Assembly (NCBI RefSeq): GCF_030717945.1
Contig: NZ_JAVAIM010000001.1
Span: 619,131-683,130 of the forward strand
From: Qipengyuania profundimaris
Lineage (GTDB): Bacteria > Pseudomonadota > Alphaproteobacteria > Sphingomonadales > Sphingomonadaceae
Direction of reading: 5' to 3'
DNA length: 64,000 bases
The position numbers and the translations under genes were made by a program. Positions 33,879-42,270 of this stretch are shown here, piece after piece (within the stretch, counting starts at the first letter, position 1; each line of letters starts with the position of its first letter). A model generated the notes under the pieces. That model saw only the letters and a list, made by a program, of their open reading frames with translations. It searched no databases and was not told where the DNA came from.

Positions 33879-34901
33879 TTGACCTGGCGCGAGCAGCAAT
33901 TGCCTCCCGAACACCCGCCCGTGCGCTCGGGCGGGGTGGGCGTGCTGCTGGTCAATCTCGGCACACCCGATGCGCCCGACACCGCCTCCGTTAAGCGTTA
34001 TCTCGGGGAGTTCCTGTCCGACAAGCGCGTGGTCGAAATCCCCGACCTAATCTGGCAGCCGATCCTGCGCGCGGTCATCCTCAACACCCGCCCGAAGAAA
34101 AGCGCTGCGGCCTACCAGAAGGTCTGGACGGCTGAGGGCTCGCCGCTCGCCGTGATCACCCGCCAGCAGGCGGAAGCAATGCAGGCCCGGCTGGGCGAGC
34201 GCGTCCGCGTCGACTGGGCGATGCGCTACGGCACGCCGTCGATTCCGGAGCGCCTGCAAGTAATGATGGAGGCTGGGTGCGAACGGATCGTCCTCGCCCC
34301 CATGTACCCGCAATATAGCGGCGCGACGACCGCCACCGTGGTCGACAAGGTCGGCGACACTCTGCGCGCAATGCGCTGGCAGCCCGCCATGCGCACCATG
34401 CCGCCCTATCACGACGATCCGGCGCATATCGAGGCGCTGGCAAAGGACACCGCCCGCCAGCTCGACGCGCTCGATTTCGAGCCGGAGGTGCTGCTGCTGA
34501 GCTATCACGGCATGCCGGAGCGCACGCTGCATCTCGGCGATCCGTATCATTGCCAATGCCAGAAAACTTCGCGGCTGCTCGAGGAAGCGATGGCCCGCCC
34601 GGGTCTGCGGTTCGTAACGACCTTCCAGTCGCGCTTCGGACCGGCCAAGTGGCTGGAGCCCGCGACCGACAATACGCTCCAGAAAGAGGCCGCGGCCGGC
34701 ACGAAACGCCTGGCGGTGGCGATGCCGGGCTTTTCCGCCGACTGCCTCGAAACGCTGGAGGAAATCGCGATAGAGGGGCGGGAGACTTTCATCGAGGGCG
34801 GCGGCGAGGAATTCGCTGCGCTATCCTGCCTCAATACTTCCGATGCAGGGCTCGACATGCTGGAGACATTACTGCGGCGCGAACTTTCCGGCTGGTGTTA
34901 G
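33879..34901 (+). CDS. hemH: Ferrochelatase
   Basis: 340 aa from TTG 33879, 10 bases after the preceding stop, with a strong ribosome site (taaggagag). Motifs: GVLLVNLGTPDAPDTASVKR, LSYHGMPERTLHLGD (metal-binding His), YHCQCQKT, and TFQSRFGPAKWLEPATD. It inserts Fe2+ into protoporphyrin IX to make haem. The next gene encodes a haem-thiolate P450. Confidence 0.95.
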   Translation: MTWREQQLPPEHPPVRSGGVGVLLVNLGTPDAPDTASVKRYLGEFLSDKRVVEIPDLIWQPILRAVILNTRPKKSAAAYQKVWTAEGSPLAVITRQQAEAMQARLGERVRVDWAMRYGTPSIPERLQVMMEAGCERIVLAPMYPQYSGATTATVVDKVGDTLRAMRWQPAMRTMPPYHDDPAHIEALAKDTARQLDALDFEPEVLLLSYHGMPERTLHLGDPYHCQCQKTSRLLEEAMARPGLRFVTTFQSRFGPAKWLEPATDNTLQKEAAAGTKRLAVAMPGFSADCLETLEEIAIEGRETFIEGGGEEFAALSCLNTSDAGLDMLETLLRRELSGWC

Positions 34902-34962
34902 CAGACTGGAAAGATGGGTTTCGATAGGCTACTGACATCACGGTAAGTAGCAGGAAAAGACC

Positions 34963-36357
34963 TTGGCCACCCTCGCACCGCATCAACCCCCAGAATTCAC
35001 CCACTGGTCCGACCATCGCCTCGGCGAACGGGACCTGGCGCATATCCCCGGCGACGGGGGCCTGCCGCTGGTCGGCAACACCTTCCGCATGCTCGCCGAT
35101 CCGCACGGTTTCACCCGGCGCATGGTCGAGCAATATGGCCACGTATATCGCACCAAGGCCTTCGGCGGCTGGCAGATCGCCATGATCGGCGCGGATGCCA
35201 ACGAGCTGATGCTGTTCGACCGGAACCGCAATTTCTCCTCGGAGCAGGGTTGGGGCCCGATCCTCGACAAGCTGTTCCCGCGCGGCCTGATGCTGCTCGA
35301 TTTCGATCACCATCGCTCCGACCGCCGGGCGCTGTCGATCGCCTTTAAGCCGGGGCCGATGCGGCATTATTCGGGCAGCCTCAATCGCGGCATCGCGCGG
35401 CAGGTCGAGGCCTGGTGCGAAGGCGAGATGACCTTCTATCCGGCCATCAAGGAACTGACGCTGGATTTGGCCGCGGATAGCTTCATCGGCATCGAATGGG
35501 GGCCGGAAGCGGACAGGATCAACACCGCCTTCATCGACATGGTGCAGGCCAGCGTCGCGCCGGTGCGCAAATCGCTGCCGTTCACGCAGATGAAGCGCGG
35601 GACCGACGGGCGCGCCTTCCTGGTCGACTGGTTCACGAAGGAAACCCATCGCCGCCGCGCCGAAGGGGGCGGGCAGGACATGTTCAGCCAGTTCGCCACC
35701 GCTACGCATGACGACGGCAGCCTGATGCCTGTCGACGAGGTGGTCGACCACATGAACTTCCTGATGATGGCCGCGCACGACACGATTACCTCGTCCGGCA
35801 CCTCGCTGGTCATGCAGCTCGCCAAGCACCAGGACTGGCAGGAGAAGCTGCGCCAGGAAATCGAGGCGGTGACCGGCGGCGTCGATGCCAACGGTAAACC
35901 GCGCGATCTGGCTTACGACGATCTGGGCAAGCTCGAGCTGACCGAGATGGCGTTCAAGGAAGCGCTGCGGATGATCCCGCCGGTGCCCTCCACCCCGCGC
36001 CGTGCGCTGCGCGAGTTCGAATTCGGCGGCTACGCCATACCCGCCGGCGCGCATGTCGGCATCAACGCGCACTACGTGCATCACATGGAAGAGCACTGGG
36101 ATCGCCCGCACGATTTCGAGCCGCTGCACTTTACGTCCGAGAAGGTGAAGGAACGGCACAAATACGCCTGGATCCCGTTCGGCGGCGGCGCGCATATGTG
36201 CCTCGGCCTGCATTTCGCCTATATGCAGATCAAGATCCTGATGGCGCAGCTACTCCCGCGCTATCGCATCGAACTGGCCGATGGCGAGCCCGCATGGCAG
36301 CCGTGGCCGATTCCCAAGCCCAAGGACGGGCTGAAGATCAGGCTGGTTTCTCTTTAA
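34963..36357 (+). CDS. Cytochrome P450
   Basis: 464 aa from TTG 34963. The I-helix has MMAAHDTITSSG, the K-helix ExxR is in KEALRMIPPVP, the PERF-like region is DFEPLHFTSEKV, and the haem loop FGGGAHMCLGLHFAYMQIKI carries the thiolate Cys. No membrane anchor is visible, as expected for a soluble bacterial P450 that takes electrons from a ferredoxin. The substrate is not predictable; no ferredoxin or reductase gene is adjacent. Its TAA overlaps the opposite-strand DUF1674 gene. Confidence 0.93.
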   Translation: MATLAPHQPPEFTHWSDHRLGERDLAHIPGDGGLPLVGNTFRMLADPHGFTRRMVEQYGHVYRTKAFGGWQIAMIGADANELMLFDRNRNFSSEQGWGPILDKLFPRGLMLLDFDHHRSDRRALSIAFKPGPMRHYSGSLNRGIARQVEAWCEGEMTFYPAIKELTLDLAADSFIGIEWGPEADRINTAFIDMVQASVAPVRKSLPFTQMKRGTDGRAFLVDWFTKETHRRRAEGGGQDMFSQFATATHDDGSLMPVDEVVDHMNFLMMAAHDTITSSGTSLVMQLAKHQDWQEKLRQEIEAVTGGVDANGKPRDLAYDDLGKLELTEMAFKEALRMIPPVPSTPRRALREFEFGGYAIPAGAHVGINAHYVHHMEEHWDRPHDFEPLHFTSEKVKERHKYAWIPFGGGAHMCLGLHFAYMQIKILMAQLLPRYRIELADGEPAWQPWPIPKPKDGLKIRLVSL

Positions 36358-36515
36358 CTGAAATCGATCGCGATGCCGTCCTTGACCCAGTCGCCATAGC
36401 GCGTGGGGCTAAGGTCTTCGTCGTTCTCGACCTTTTGGGGCTCGGGCGGCGGGTCGTTGGTCCAGTGGGACGGCTTTTCGAAGCCCTCGGGTCTCTTGGT
36501 TGCGCGATCTGCCAT
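36354..36515 (-). CDS. DUF1674 protein (SDHAF4-like)
   Basis: A 53-residue frame read directly from the minus strand: ATG at 36515, MADRATKRPEGFEKPSHWTN, ending SPTRYGDWVKDGIAIDFS and TAA. The closing RYGDW-x3-GI-x-IDF motif is the DUF1674/SDHAF4 signature; in eukaryotes SDHAF4 binds flavinylated succinate dehydrogenase subunit A during assembly. A role in succinate dehydrogenase assembly is a family-based inference. It lies tail to tail with the P450 gene, overlapping by 4 bases. Confidence 0.85.
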   Translation of the reverse strand: MADRATKRPEGFEKPSHWTNDPPPEPQKVENDEDLSPTRYGDWVKDGIAIDFS

Positions 36516-36571
36516 GCATTAGAAATGCGCGCACTGGCGCTTGGTTTCAAGCAGGGGTAGAGGCGCGGGCG

Positions 36572-37825
36572 ATGGCTCAACCCCCCGGTATCCACGCGCG
36601 CCGCGCCGCGCTTCGCCTGCTCGATGCCGTGTTGCGCCGTGGCGAGACGCTCGACATCGCCTTTGCCGCCGCAACGAAGGACGTGCGCAAGTTCGAGGAC
36701 AAGGCGCTGGCCCGCGCGATCGCCAGCGAGAGCCTGCGCTGGCTGGTTGATCTCGACGCCCTGATCGACAGTGCGACGAAAAAGCCGCTGCCGGGCGATG
36801 CCAAGGCGCGCATGGTGTTGCGGCTGATGCTGGCGCAGTGGCTACGGCTCGACACGCCGCCGCATGCGGTTGTGGCGACCGGGCTGGACCTGCTGTCGGG
36901 CGGGCCGCGCAGGCTGGCGCACGGCGTTTTCTCGACTCTGACGAAGCAGGAGGCGCGATTGCCCGACGCGCCGACATTGCCCGCCGACGTTGCCGCCCGC
37001 TGGGGGGAGCGGGCTCCGGCAATAGCAGCCGGTCTCGCCGAGCCACCGCCGCTCGACCTGACCCTGCGCGACCCGGAACAGACCACGCACTGGGCGAATC
37101 AGCTTTCCGCCGACAGCCTCATGCCCGGTCACCTGCGCCTGCCGCGTGGCGGCAATGTGGAGAAGCTGCCGGGCTTCGCGGAAGGGGCATGGTGGGTGCA
37201 GGACCTTGCCGCCTCGCTGCCCGCGCGCCTGCTCGGACCGGGTGAGGGACGCCACGCGCTCGACCTCTGCGCCGCGCCCGGGGGCAAGTCGCTGCAACTG
37301 GCCGCCCAAGGCTGGCAAGTGACCTCGCTCGACATCTCGAAGCGCCGCCTCGAACTCCTGCGCGCAAATCTCAAGCGCACCGGTCTGAAGGCCGGCATCG
37401 TGCGCGCCGACGCGCTGACATGGGAGCCTAAGCACAGCTTCGACGCCATCCTGCTGGACGCGCCTTGCACCGCGACCGGCACCGCTCGCCGCCATCCCGA
37501 CGTCCTCCACCGCATCGGCCCGCGCCAGATCGACGAGATGGCGGAGCTGCAATCCGCACTGATCGAGCGCGCACAGGGTTGGCTGAAGCCGGGCGGCACG
37601 CTGGTATACGCCACCTGCTCGCTGGAGCGGGAGGAAGGCGAGGATCAGGCGGCGAAGATCATCCTGGCCACCGATGCGATGCGCGCCGACCAGCTCCCCG
37701 AGGGCATCGTACCGACGAGAAAGGGCTGGCTTCGCACCGATCCCGGCATGCTGGCGGATCAGGGCGGACTGGATGGCTTCTTCATCGGCCGGTGGAAAGC
37801 GGATCAGGCGTCGGCAAGCGCATAG
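36572..37825 (+). CDS. RsmB/NOP-family rRNA cytosine methyltransferase
   Basis: 417 aa from ATG 36572 (MAQPPGIHARRAALRLLDAV). The N-terminal NusB-like helical domain (about 1-140) is followed by the SAM-binding motif LDLCAAPGGKSLQLA and the two catalytic-cysteine motifs LLDAPCTATGTARRHPDV and YATCSLEREEGEDQ of m5C RNA methyltransferases. The layout matches RsmB, which modifies C967 of 16S rRNA in E. coli. The exact target here is inferred. Confidence 0.92.
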   Translation: MAQPPGIHARRAALRLLDAVLRRGETLDIAFAAATKDVRKFEDKALARAIASESLRWLVDLDALIDSATKKPLPGDAKARMVLRLMLAQWLRLDTPPHAVVATGLDLLSGGPRRLAHGVFSTLTKQEARLPDAPTLPADVAARWGERAPAIAAGLAEPPPLDLTLRDPEQTTHWANQLSADSLMPGHLRLPRGGNVEKLPGFAEGAWWVQDLAASLPARLLGPGEGRHALDLCAAPGGKSLQLAAQGWQVTSLDISKRRLELLRANLKRTGLKAGIVRADALTWEPKHSFDAILLDAPCTATGTARRHPDVLHRIGPRQIDEMAELQSALIERAQGWLKPGGTLVYATCSLEREEGEDQAAKIILATDAMRADQLPEGIVPTRKGWLRTDPGMLADQGGLDGFFIGRWKADQASASA

Positions 37826-38622
37826 CGGATATTAGTGCACTCTTGGCCGGCTTGCCGGACGCGTATCGCGACCTCGCCGTCACCTTCGCCTACCCGTTCT
37901 ATCGTGAAAGGGCTGCCCAGCTCGACATAGTGCCGGAAGGCCATTTCGGCGCTCGTGACGTGGAAAGGCTGTCCCCCGCGTGTCAGGCTGACGAGTTGCC
38001 GCGCGACTTCGGCAAGGTGTGCGGAATTCACGTGATCGCCCGAGCCGTCGAGCCACGGATGGTGCGGCGGCATGCTATTGGCAATGTCGAGCAGACCCTC
38101 TGCGGTGCCATTGTCGAGCGGGCCGAGGAATGGGCGCTCATCACCAAAAAGGCCCAGAAGCGGTGCATCCGCATAGTCGAAATCGTCGGAACTGATCTGC
38201 GGTGCGGCCGCCTTGTCGCCTTTGCGCCAGCTCTCGAAGTCGCGGGTGCGGAAAACCACGCCACGCCCGTCGAGGCGACAGATATGGCGCCCCTCGGCAT
38301 CCGCGAAGTCGATCGAGAAACTCTCTTTCCCGTCGATCGTCGTGCGGCGGTAGGTTCCGCTGGCATAGGCCCCGATATCGAAATCGCCGCATTCCCAGCG
38401 CGTCCAGGTCAGCGCGGACCATTTGTCGGGGTCCCAGGTGCCGAGCGCGGCGGCGCATTCCACGCTCACCCAATAGCTCAGCGCCTGGATCGCACCGGGG
38501 TGATGCGGGTGGAGCGCCGCCCACGGCCAGGCGCTCACATCTCGCGAGCAGGCGAACTCTACGCTGCCGTCATCGTGGACGACATGGTCGCAGGTAAAGG
38601 CCTTGCCATGCGGTCCTGGCAT
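37804..38622 (-). CDS. Conserved hypothetical protein
   Basis: 272 aa (MPGPHGKAFTCDHVVHDDGS). Rich in Trp, His and Asp, predicted mainly beta with no signal peptide or membrane segment. Segments such as WPWAALHPHHPGAIQALSYW and SMPPHHPWLDGSGDH look conserved-domain-like but I do not recognise a family. It overlaps the end of the RsmB-type gene tail to tail by 22 bases and follows msrA by 12 bases, so it may be cotranscribed with msrA. Confidence 0.7.
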   Translation of the reverse strand: MPGPHGKAFTCDHVVHDDGSVEFACSRDVSAWPWAALHPHHPGAIQALSYWVSVECAAALGTWDPDKWSALTWTRWECGDFDIGAYASGTYRRTTIDGKESFSIDFADAEGRHICRLDGRGVVFRTRDFESWRKGDKAAAPQISSDDFDYADAPLLGLFGDERPFLGPLDNGTAEGLLDIANSMPPHHPWLDGSGDHVNSAHLAEVARQLVSLTRGGQPFHVTSAEMAFRHYVELGSPFTIERVGEGDGEVAIRVRQAGQECTNIRYALADA

Positions 38623-38634
38623 CGGGTCTGTCGC

Positions 38635-39177
38635 TCAGGCGTCTTCCTTGAGGTATTTCTGGAAGCTCTTGCGCAACTTCATCAGCTTGGGCGGGATCAC
38701 CGCCTGGCAATAGGGGTTTCGCTGGCCTTCGCCCTCCCAGTATTCCTGGTGGTAGTCTTCCGCCGGATACCACTCGCCGGTCTCGATGGTCGTGACCGCG
38801 CTCTGGCCGTCGTGGTCGGCATTCCAGCGCTCGATCGCCGCTTCGGCCTCGGCCCGCTGGGTATCGTCGAGCGGGAAGATCGCGCTGCGATATTGCGTGC
38901 CGACATCGCCGCCCTGCCGGTTGAGCTGGGTCGGGTCATGCGTACCGAGGAACACGTCGTAAAGCTGGCCGAGGCTGATCGCGTCGGGATCGAAGGTCAC
39001 GCGCACGCCCTCGGCATGGCCCGTGCTGCCGGTGCAGACCTGCTTGTAGGTCGGATCGGGCACGTCGCCGCCGATATAGCCGCTCTCGACCTCATGCACG
39101 CCGATGACGTCCTTCATCACCGCCTCGGTGCACCAGAAGCATCCACCCGCCACGATCGCCTGTTGTGTCTCGCTCAT
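38635..39177 (-). CDS. msrA: Peptide-methionine (S)-S-oxide reductase
   Basis: 180 aa from ATG 39177. The catalytic motif is GGCFWCTEAV; VESGYIGGDVPDPTY, STGHAEGVRVTFDP and DVGTQYRSAI follow, all typical MsrA. A C-terminal Cys (NPYCQAVIPPK) may act in resolving the disulfide. It reduces the S epimer of methionine sulfoxide. The same frame stays open far upstream, but only this start gives a normal MsrA. Confidence 0.95.
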   Translation of the reverse strand: MSETQQAIVAGGCFWCTEAVMKDVIGVHEVESGYIGGDVPDPTYKQVCTGSTGHAEGVRVTFDPDAISLGQLYDVFLGTHDPTQLNRQGGDVGTQYRSAIFPLDDTQRAEAEAAIERWNADHDGQSAVTTIETGEWYPAEDYHQEYWEGEGQRNPYCQAVIPPKLMKLRKSFQKYLKEDA

Positions 39178-39276
39178 CGTAATCTCCTTTGAGCCAGAGA
39201 TAGGAAGTGCCTCACGCCTTGTCATCCACTGGCGGGCGGTGCAGGAAGCGCGCATCGATTTTCCGGGAGAGACAGT

Positions 39277-40128
39277 ATGCGTATCCTGCTTGCCACCGCC
39301 GCCCTGGCCCTTGCCGTGCCCGCCATGGCCGATCATCACGAATTGCCCGACGCGGACGCTTTCGCGGCAACCCATGCCGAAGCTATCTCGGGCGCGATCA
39401 ATCACCCCAGCCGTGCCGACGACCGCGCACGCGACCAGTTCCGCCACCCGGCCGAAACACTCGCCTTCTTCCGCGTCGAACCCGACATGAAAGTGGGCGA
39501 GTACGCTCCCGGCGGCGGCTGGTACACGCGCGTGCTGGGACATTATCTGGGCGGCGAAGGGCAGCTTGTCGGCCTCTATTTCGATCCCACGAGCGGACCT
39601 TTCAACGAAGAAGCGCAACAGCGCATTCGCGCCGGCGCTTCCGGCTTCCCCGCAGAAGCTGCCGAATTCACCGGGCTCCCGGCCGAGAACTTCTCCGCGA
39701 TGACGCTCGATGCGGTTCCCGAAGGCGAAGCGGGGACGCTCGACCGGGTGCTGGTGGTTCGCATGATGCACAACCTGATGCGCTGGAATAACGCTGACAG
39801 CGAGCTGAAGAAGATGCGCGACCTGCTGAAGCCCGGCGGCATGCTCGGCATCGTCCAGCACCGCGCACCGGCGGATGCCAGCGCGGATTATGCGAACGGT
39901 TCGAAGGGTTATCTGCGGCAGGACGATGTCATCGGCTATGTCGAAGCGCTGGGCTTCGAGCTGGTCGACAGCAGCGAGGTCAATGCTAATCCTCGCGATC
40001 CGGCAAATTGGGAAGGGGGCGTCTGGATGATGCCGCCCTCGCTCGGCGGTGACGATGCAATGGACGCGCAAACCCGCGACTTGGGTGAAAGCGACCGCAT
40101 GACGCTGCTGTTCCGCAAGCGCGACTGA
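39277..40128 (+). CDS. Exported SAM-dependent methyltransferase-like protein
   Basis: 283 aa with a signal peptide (MRILLATAALALAVPAMADH). The mature part has the SAM motif I variant VGEYAPGGGWYTRVLGHYL, followed by VLVVRMMHNLMRWNN and LLKPGGMLGIVQHRAP, a class I methyltransferase core resembling the predicted exported methyltransferases of COG4798. Why a SAM-dependent enzyme would work in the periplasm, where SAM is not expected, is unclear. Function unknown. Confidence 0.78.
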   Translation: MRILLATAALALAVPAMADHHELPDADAFAATHAEAISGAINHPSRADDRARDQFRHPAETLAFFRVEPDMKVGEYAPGGGWYTRVLGHYLGGEGQLVGLYFDPTSGPFNEEAQQRIRAGASGFPAEAAEFTGLPAENFSAMTLDAVPEGEAGTLDRVLVVRMMHNLMRWNNADSELKKMRDLLKPGGMLGIVQHRAPADASADYANGSKGYLRQDDVIGYVEALGFELVDSSEVNANPRDPANWEGGVWMMPPSLGGDDAMDAQTRDLGESDRMTLLFRKRD

Positions 40129-40170
40129 CCGGTTTGCCACAGCTGTAAGCTGGCATTCATCCGGTACGTG

Positions 40171-40209
40171 CAAATCCCTCGATGTAACACTATTACATCG
40201 AGGGATTTG
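40171..40209 (+). promoter_or_regulatory. Perfect 17-bp inverted repeat masking a ribosome site
   Basis: Left arm 40171-40187 and right arm 40193-40209 are exact complements around the 5-base loop cacta. The right arm contains gaggga (40200-40205), the only good ribosome-binding sequence for the ATG at 40213. In RNA the hairpin would hide that site; in DNA the palindrome could be a repressor operator. There is no T-run after it, so it is not a terminator. Confidence 0.8.
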
Positions 40210-40212
40210 TCC

Positions 40213-40980
40213 ATGATTAGCGTTCGTTATCTGGCTCTCGCCGCTGCCCCACTCGCTCTCGCCGCCTGTGAGCGGGCCGACGACGCGCGCGGTGTCGACC
40301 ACGGTGAGACCCTGCTCTCGGTCAGCGCCAGCGGGCAGGCGGAAAGCCGCCCCGACCGCGCGCAATTCCGCGCAGGGATCGAGACATTCAGCCGCGATGC
40401 CACCTCCGCCAGCGAGGCCAATGCCGAAAAGATCGCCGAGATCGTCACGGCCCTGCGCGAACTCGGCGTCGCAGAGGAGGACATCCAGACGCAGAGCGTC
40501 AACGTCGGCCGGATCGAATATGGCGACCGCGAGGGGCAGTACCGGGCGATGAATGTGGTCGAGGTGACGATGGATGATCCCGACCGTGCGGGCGCCGCCG
40601 TCACCGCCGTGACCGAAGCAGGCGCGAATGTCCTGTCCGGCCCCAGCCTGACGATGAGCGATCCCGAAGCCACCGCCAATCTCGCCTATGCCGACGCCTA
40701 CAAGGCGGCGCGGCAGCGGGCGGAAGCCTATGCCGAGGCGGCGGGAATGGAAGTCAGCCGGGTGCTCTATATTCGCGATGCCGGCGGCCAGCAGGGCCAG
40801 ACCTGGCTGCGCGGTGCGGAGGCGATGAACGAGGCGATGGTCCAGCGCACCTCGCCGGCAGCGCCGCCGCCCCCGCCACCGGTGAGCACGGGGCCGCGCC
40901 CCGAGGAAGGCGGCATGATGGTCGGCACCACGCGCAGCAATGTCTATATCCAGGTGGACTTCGCGCTGCGGGAGAAATAG
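40213..40980 (+). CDS. SIMPL-domain (DUF541) lipoprotein
   Basis: 255 aa from ATG 40213. Lipobox: ALAAAPLALAACERA. The remainder is a SIMPL/DUF541 domain: ETLLSVSASGQAESRPDRAQ at the start, then VTMDDPDRAGAAVTAVTEAG and ATANLAYADAYKAARQRAEA, with a Pro-rich loop (PPPPPPVSTGPRP) before the final strand. These periplasmic or outer-membrane proteins form ring-like assemblies and are often linked to stress; their exact role is open. Translation may be controlled by the hairpin immediately upstream. Confidence 0.85.
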   Translation: MISVRYLALAAAPLALAACERADDARGVDHGETLLSVSASGQAESRPDRAQFRAGIETFSRDATSASEANAEKIAEIVTALRELGVAEEDIQTQSVNVGRIEYGDREGQYRAMNVVEVTMDDPDRAGAAVTAVTEAGANVLSGPSLTMSDPEATANLAYADAYKAARQRAEAYAEAAGMEVSRVLYIRDAGGQQGQTWLRGAEAMNEAMVQRTSPAAPPPPPPVSTGPRPEEGGMMVGTTRSNVYIQVDFALREK

Positions 40981-40990
40981 TCCATCCAAC

Positions 40991-41842
40991 ATGAGAGACA
41001 TTACCGTCGCCGCCCTCCAGCTGCCGCTCGGCAGCGACGACGAGCAGACCAATATCGCCGCAGTCGGCGAAATGGTCGAACAGGCCGCCGCGCGCGGGGC
41101 CGAAATCGTCCTGCCGCCCGAGCTCTTCGCTGGCCCCTATTTCTGCCAGGTCGAGGACGAGGCGCTGTTCGCCCGCGCGCGCCCGAAGGCGGAGCATCCC
41201 TCTGTCATCGCGATGCGCAAGCTGGCGGCCAAGCTGAAAGTCGCCATCCCGACCAGCTTCTTCGAGCGCGACGGACACCACTATTACAACACGCTCGCCA
41301 TGATCGGCCCCGACGGCGAGATCATGGGCACCTATCGCAAGAGCCACATTCCCGACGGGCCGGGCTATGAGGAGAAGTACTATTTCCGCCCCGGCAACGA
41401 CGGGTTCAAGGTGTGGGACGTCATGGGGACGCGCATTGGAGTCGGCGTGTGCTGGGACCAGTGGTATCCCGAAGCGGCACGCGTGATGGCGCTGATGGGG
41501 GCCGAGCTGCTGTTCTACCCGACCGCAATCGGCTCCGAACCCTATGACGCCGAATTCGACACCAGCCGCATGTGGCAGCGCGCCATGCAGGGGCACAGCG
41601 TCTCGAACTGCATGCCGGTGATCGCGGCGAACCGGATCGGCAAGGAAGGCAATGCCGACTTTTACGGCCACAGCTTCATCACCAACGAATGGGGCGACAA
41701 GCTGGTGGAATTCGGTCGCGAGGAGGACGGCGTGCTGGTCGCGACGCTCGATCTCGACCAGGCCGCGATCCACCGCGCGGGCATGGGCTTCTTCCGCGAC
41801 CGGCGACCGCAGCTCTACGGGCGCATCGCCGAGGATATCTGA
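40991..41842 (+). CDS. aguB: N-carbamoylputrescine amidase (nitrilase superfamily)
   Basis: 283 aa from ATG 40991. Catalytic triad: Glu in VLPPELFAGPYF, Lys in YRKSHIPDGPGYEEKYYFRP, Cys in GVGVCWDQWYPEAAR. The motif set and WYPEAAR match AguB, which hydrolyses N-carbamoylputrescine to putrescine, CO2 and ammonia in the agmatine pathway. No agmatine deiminase gene is in the window. The start lies 10 bases after the SIMPL gene, so both may depend on the same promoter and hairpin. Confidence 0.93.
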   Translation: MRDITVAALQLPLGSDDEQTNIAAVGEMVEQAAARGAEIVLPPELFAGPYFCQVEDEALFARARPKAEHPSVIAMRKLAAKLKVAIPTSFFERDGHHYYNTLAMIGPDGEIMGTYRKSHIPDGPGYEEKYYFRPGNDGFKVWDVMGTRIGVGVCWDQWYPEAARVMALMGAELLFYPTAIGSEPYDAEFDTSRMWQRAMQGHSVSNCMPVIAANRIGKEGNADFYGHSFITNEWGDKLVEFGREEDGVLVATLDLDQAAIHRAGMGFFRDRRPQLYGRIAEDI

Positions 41843-41850
41843 GCGGGCTC

Positions 41851-42270
41851 GTGACGGCAGGGATCAACCAAAGCGCCCTCGACCGGCTCTTTACCGCCGC
41901 GCTGGAAGCCGCCGTGGCGCGGATGGAGAAGGACGGGCACTTCTTCCCGCTTGTCTTCGAGATGCGCGCCAACGGCATGATCCACAATGTGGCCATGCTC
42001 GAAACCGCGCCGGTCGACGGCAGCGCGGATGTGCTCGAGCGGCTGACGGCGATGTTGCGGACGCGCGCAGGTGAGGGGACGATCGTCGCCTCGGCCATCG
42101 TCCTGCAAGGGGGCGACGACCAGCGTATGTCCGTCCGGCTGCGCGCGTCGAACTATGCGAAGGACATCGCCGTGCCGTTCGAGATCGAACGCAAGGGTTT
42201 CGTGAAGCGGCGGCGGCGCGTGTCGCTCGGCGACATCTCGGGCGACACCGTGCCCAACGACGTTTTCTAG
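41851..42270 (+). CDS. Conserved hypothetical protein
   Basis: 139 aa starting at GTG 41851, 8 bases after aguB. It has a helical N-terminus (SALDRLFTAALEAAVARMEK) followed by a beta-rich segment (FFPLVFEMRANGMIHNVAML) and a basic patch (FVKRRRRVSLGDISGD). No signal peptide or membrane segment. No recognised family; the spacing suggests coexpression with aguB. Confidence 0.7.
   Translation: MTAGINQSALDRLFTAALEAAVARMEKDGHFFPLVFEMRANGMIHNVAMLETAPVDGSADVLERLTAMLRTRAGEGTIVASAIVLQGGDDQRMSVRLRASNYAKDIAVPFEIERKGFVKRRRRVSLGDISGDTVPNDVF

Noticed and set aside
38635-41052. 805-residue minus frame that ends as MsrA, read as a fusion
   Set aside because: Only the last 180 residues are MsrA-like; the rest is antisense to the exported methyltransferase, the SIMPL gene and the start of aguB.
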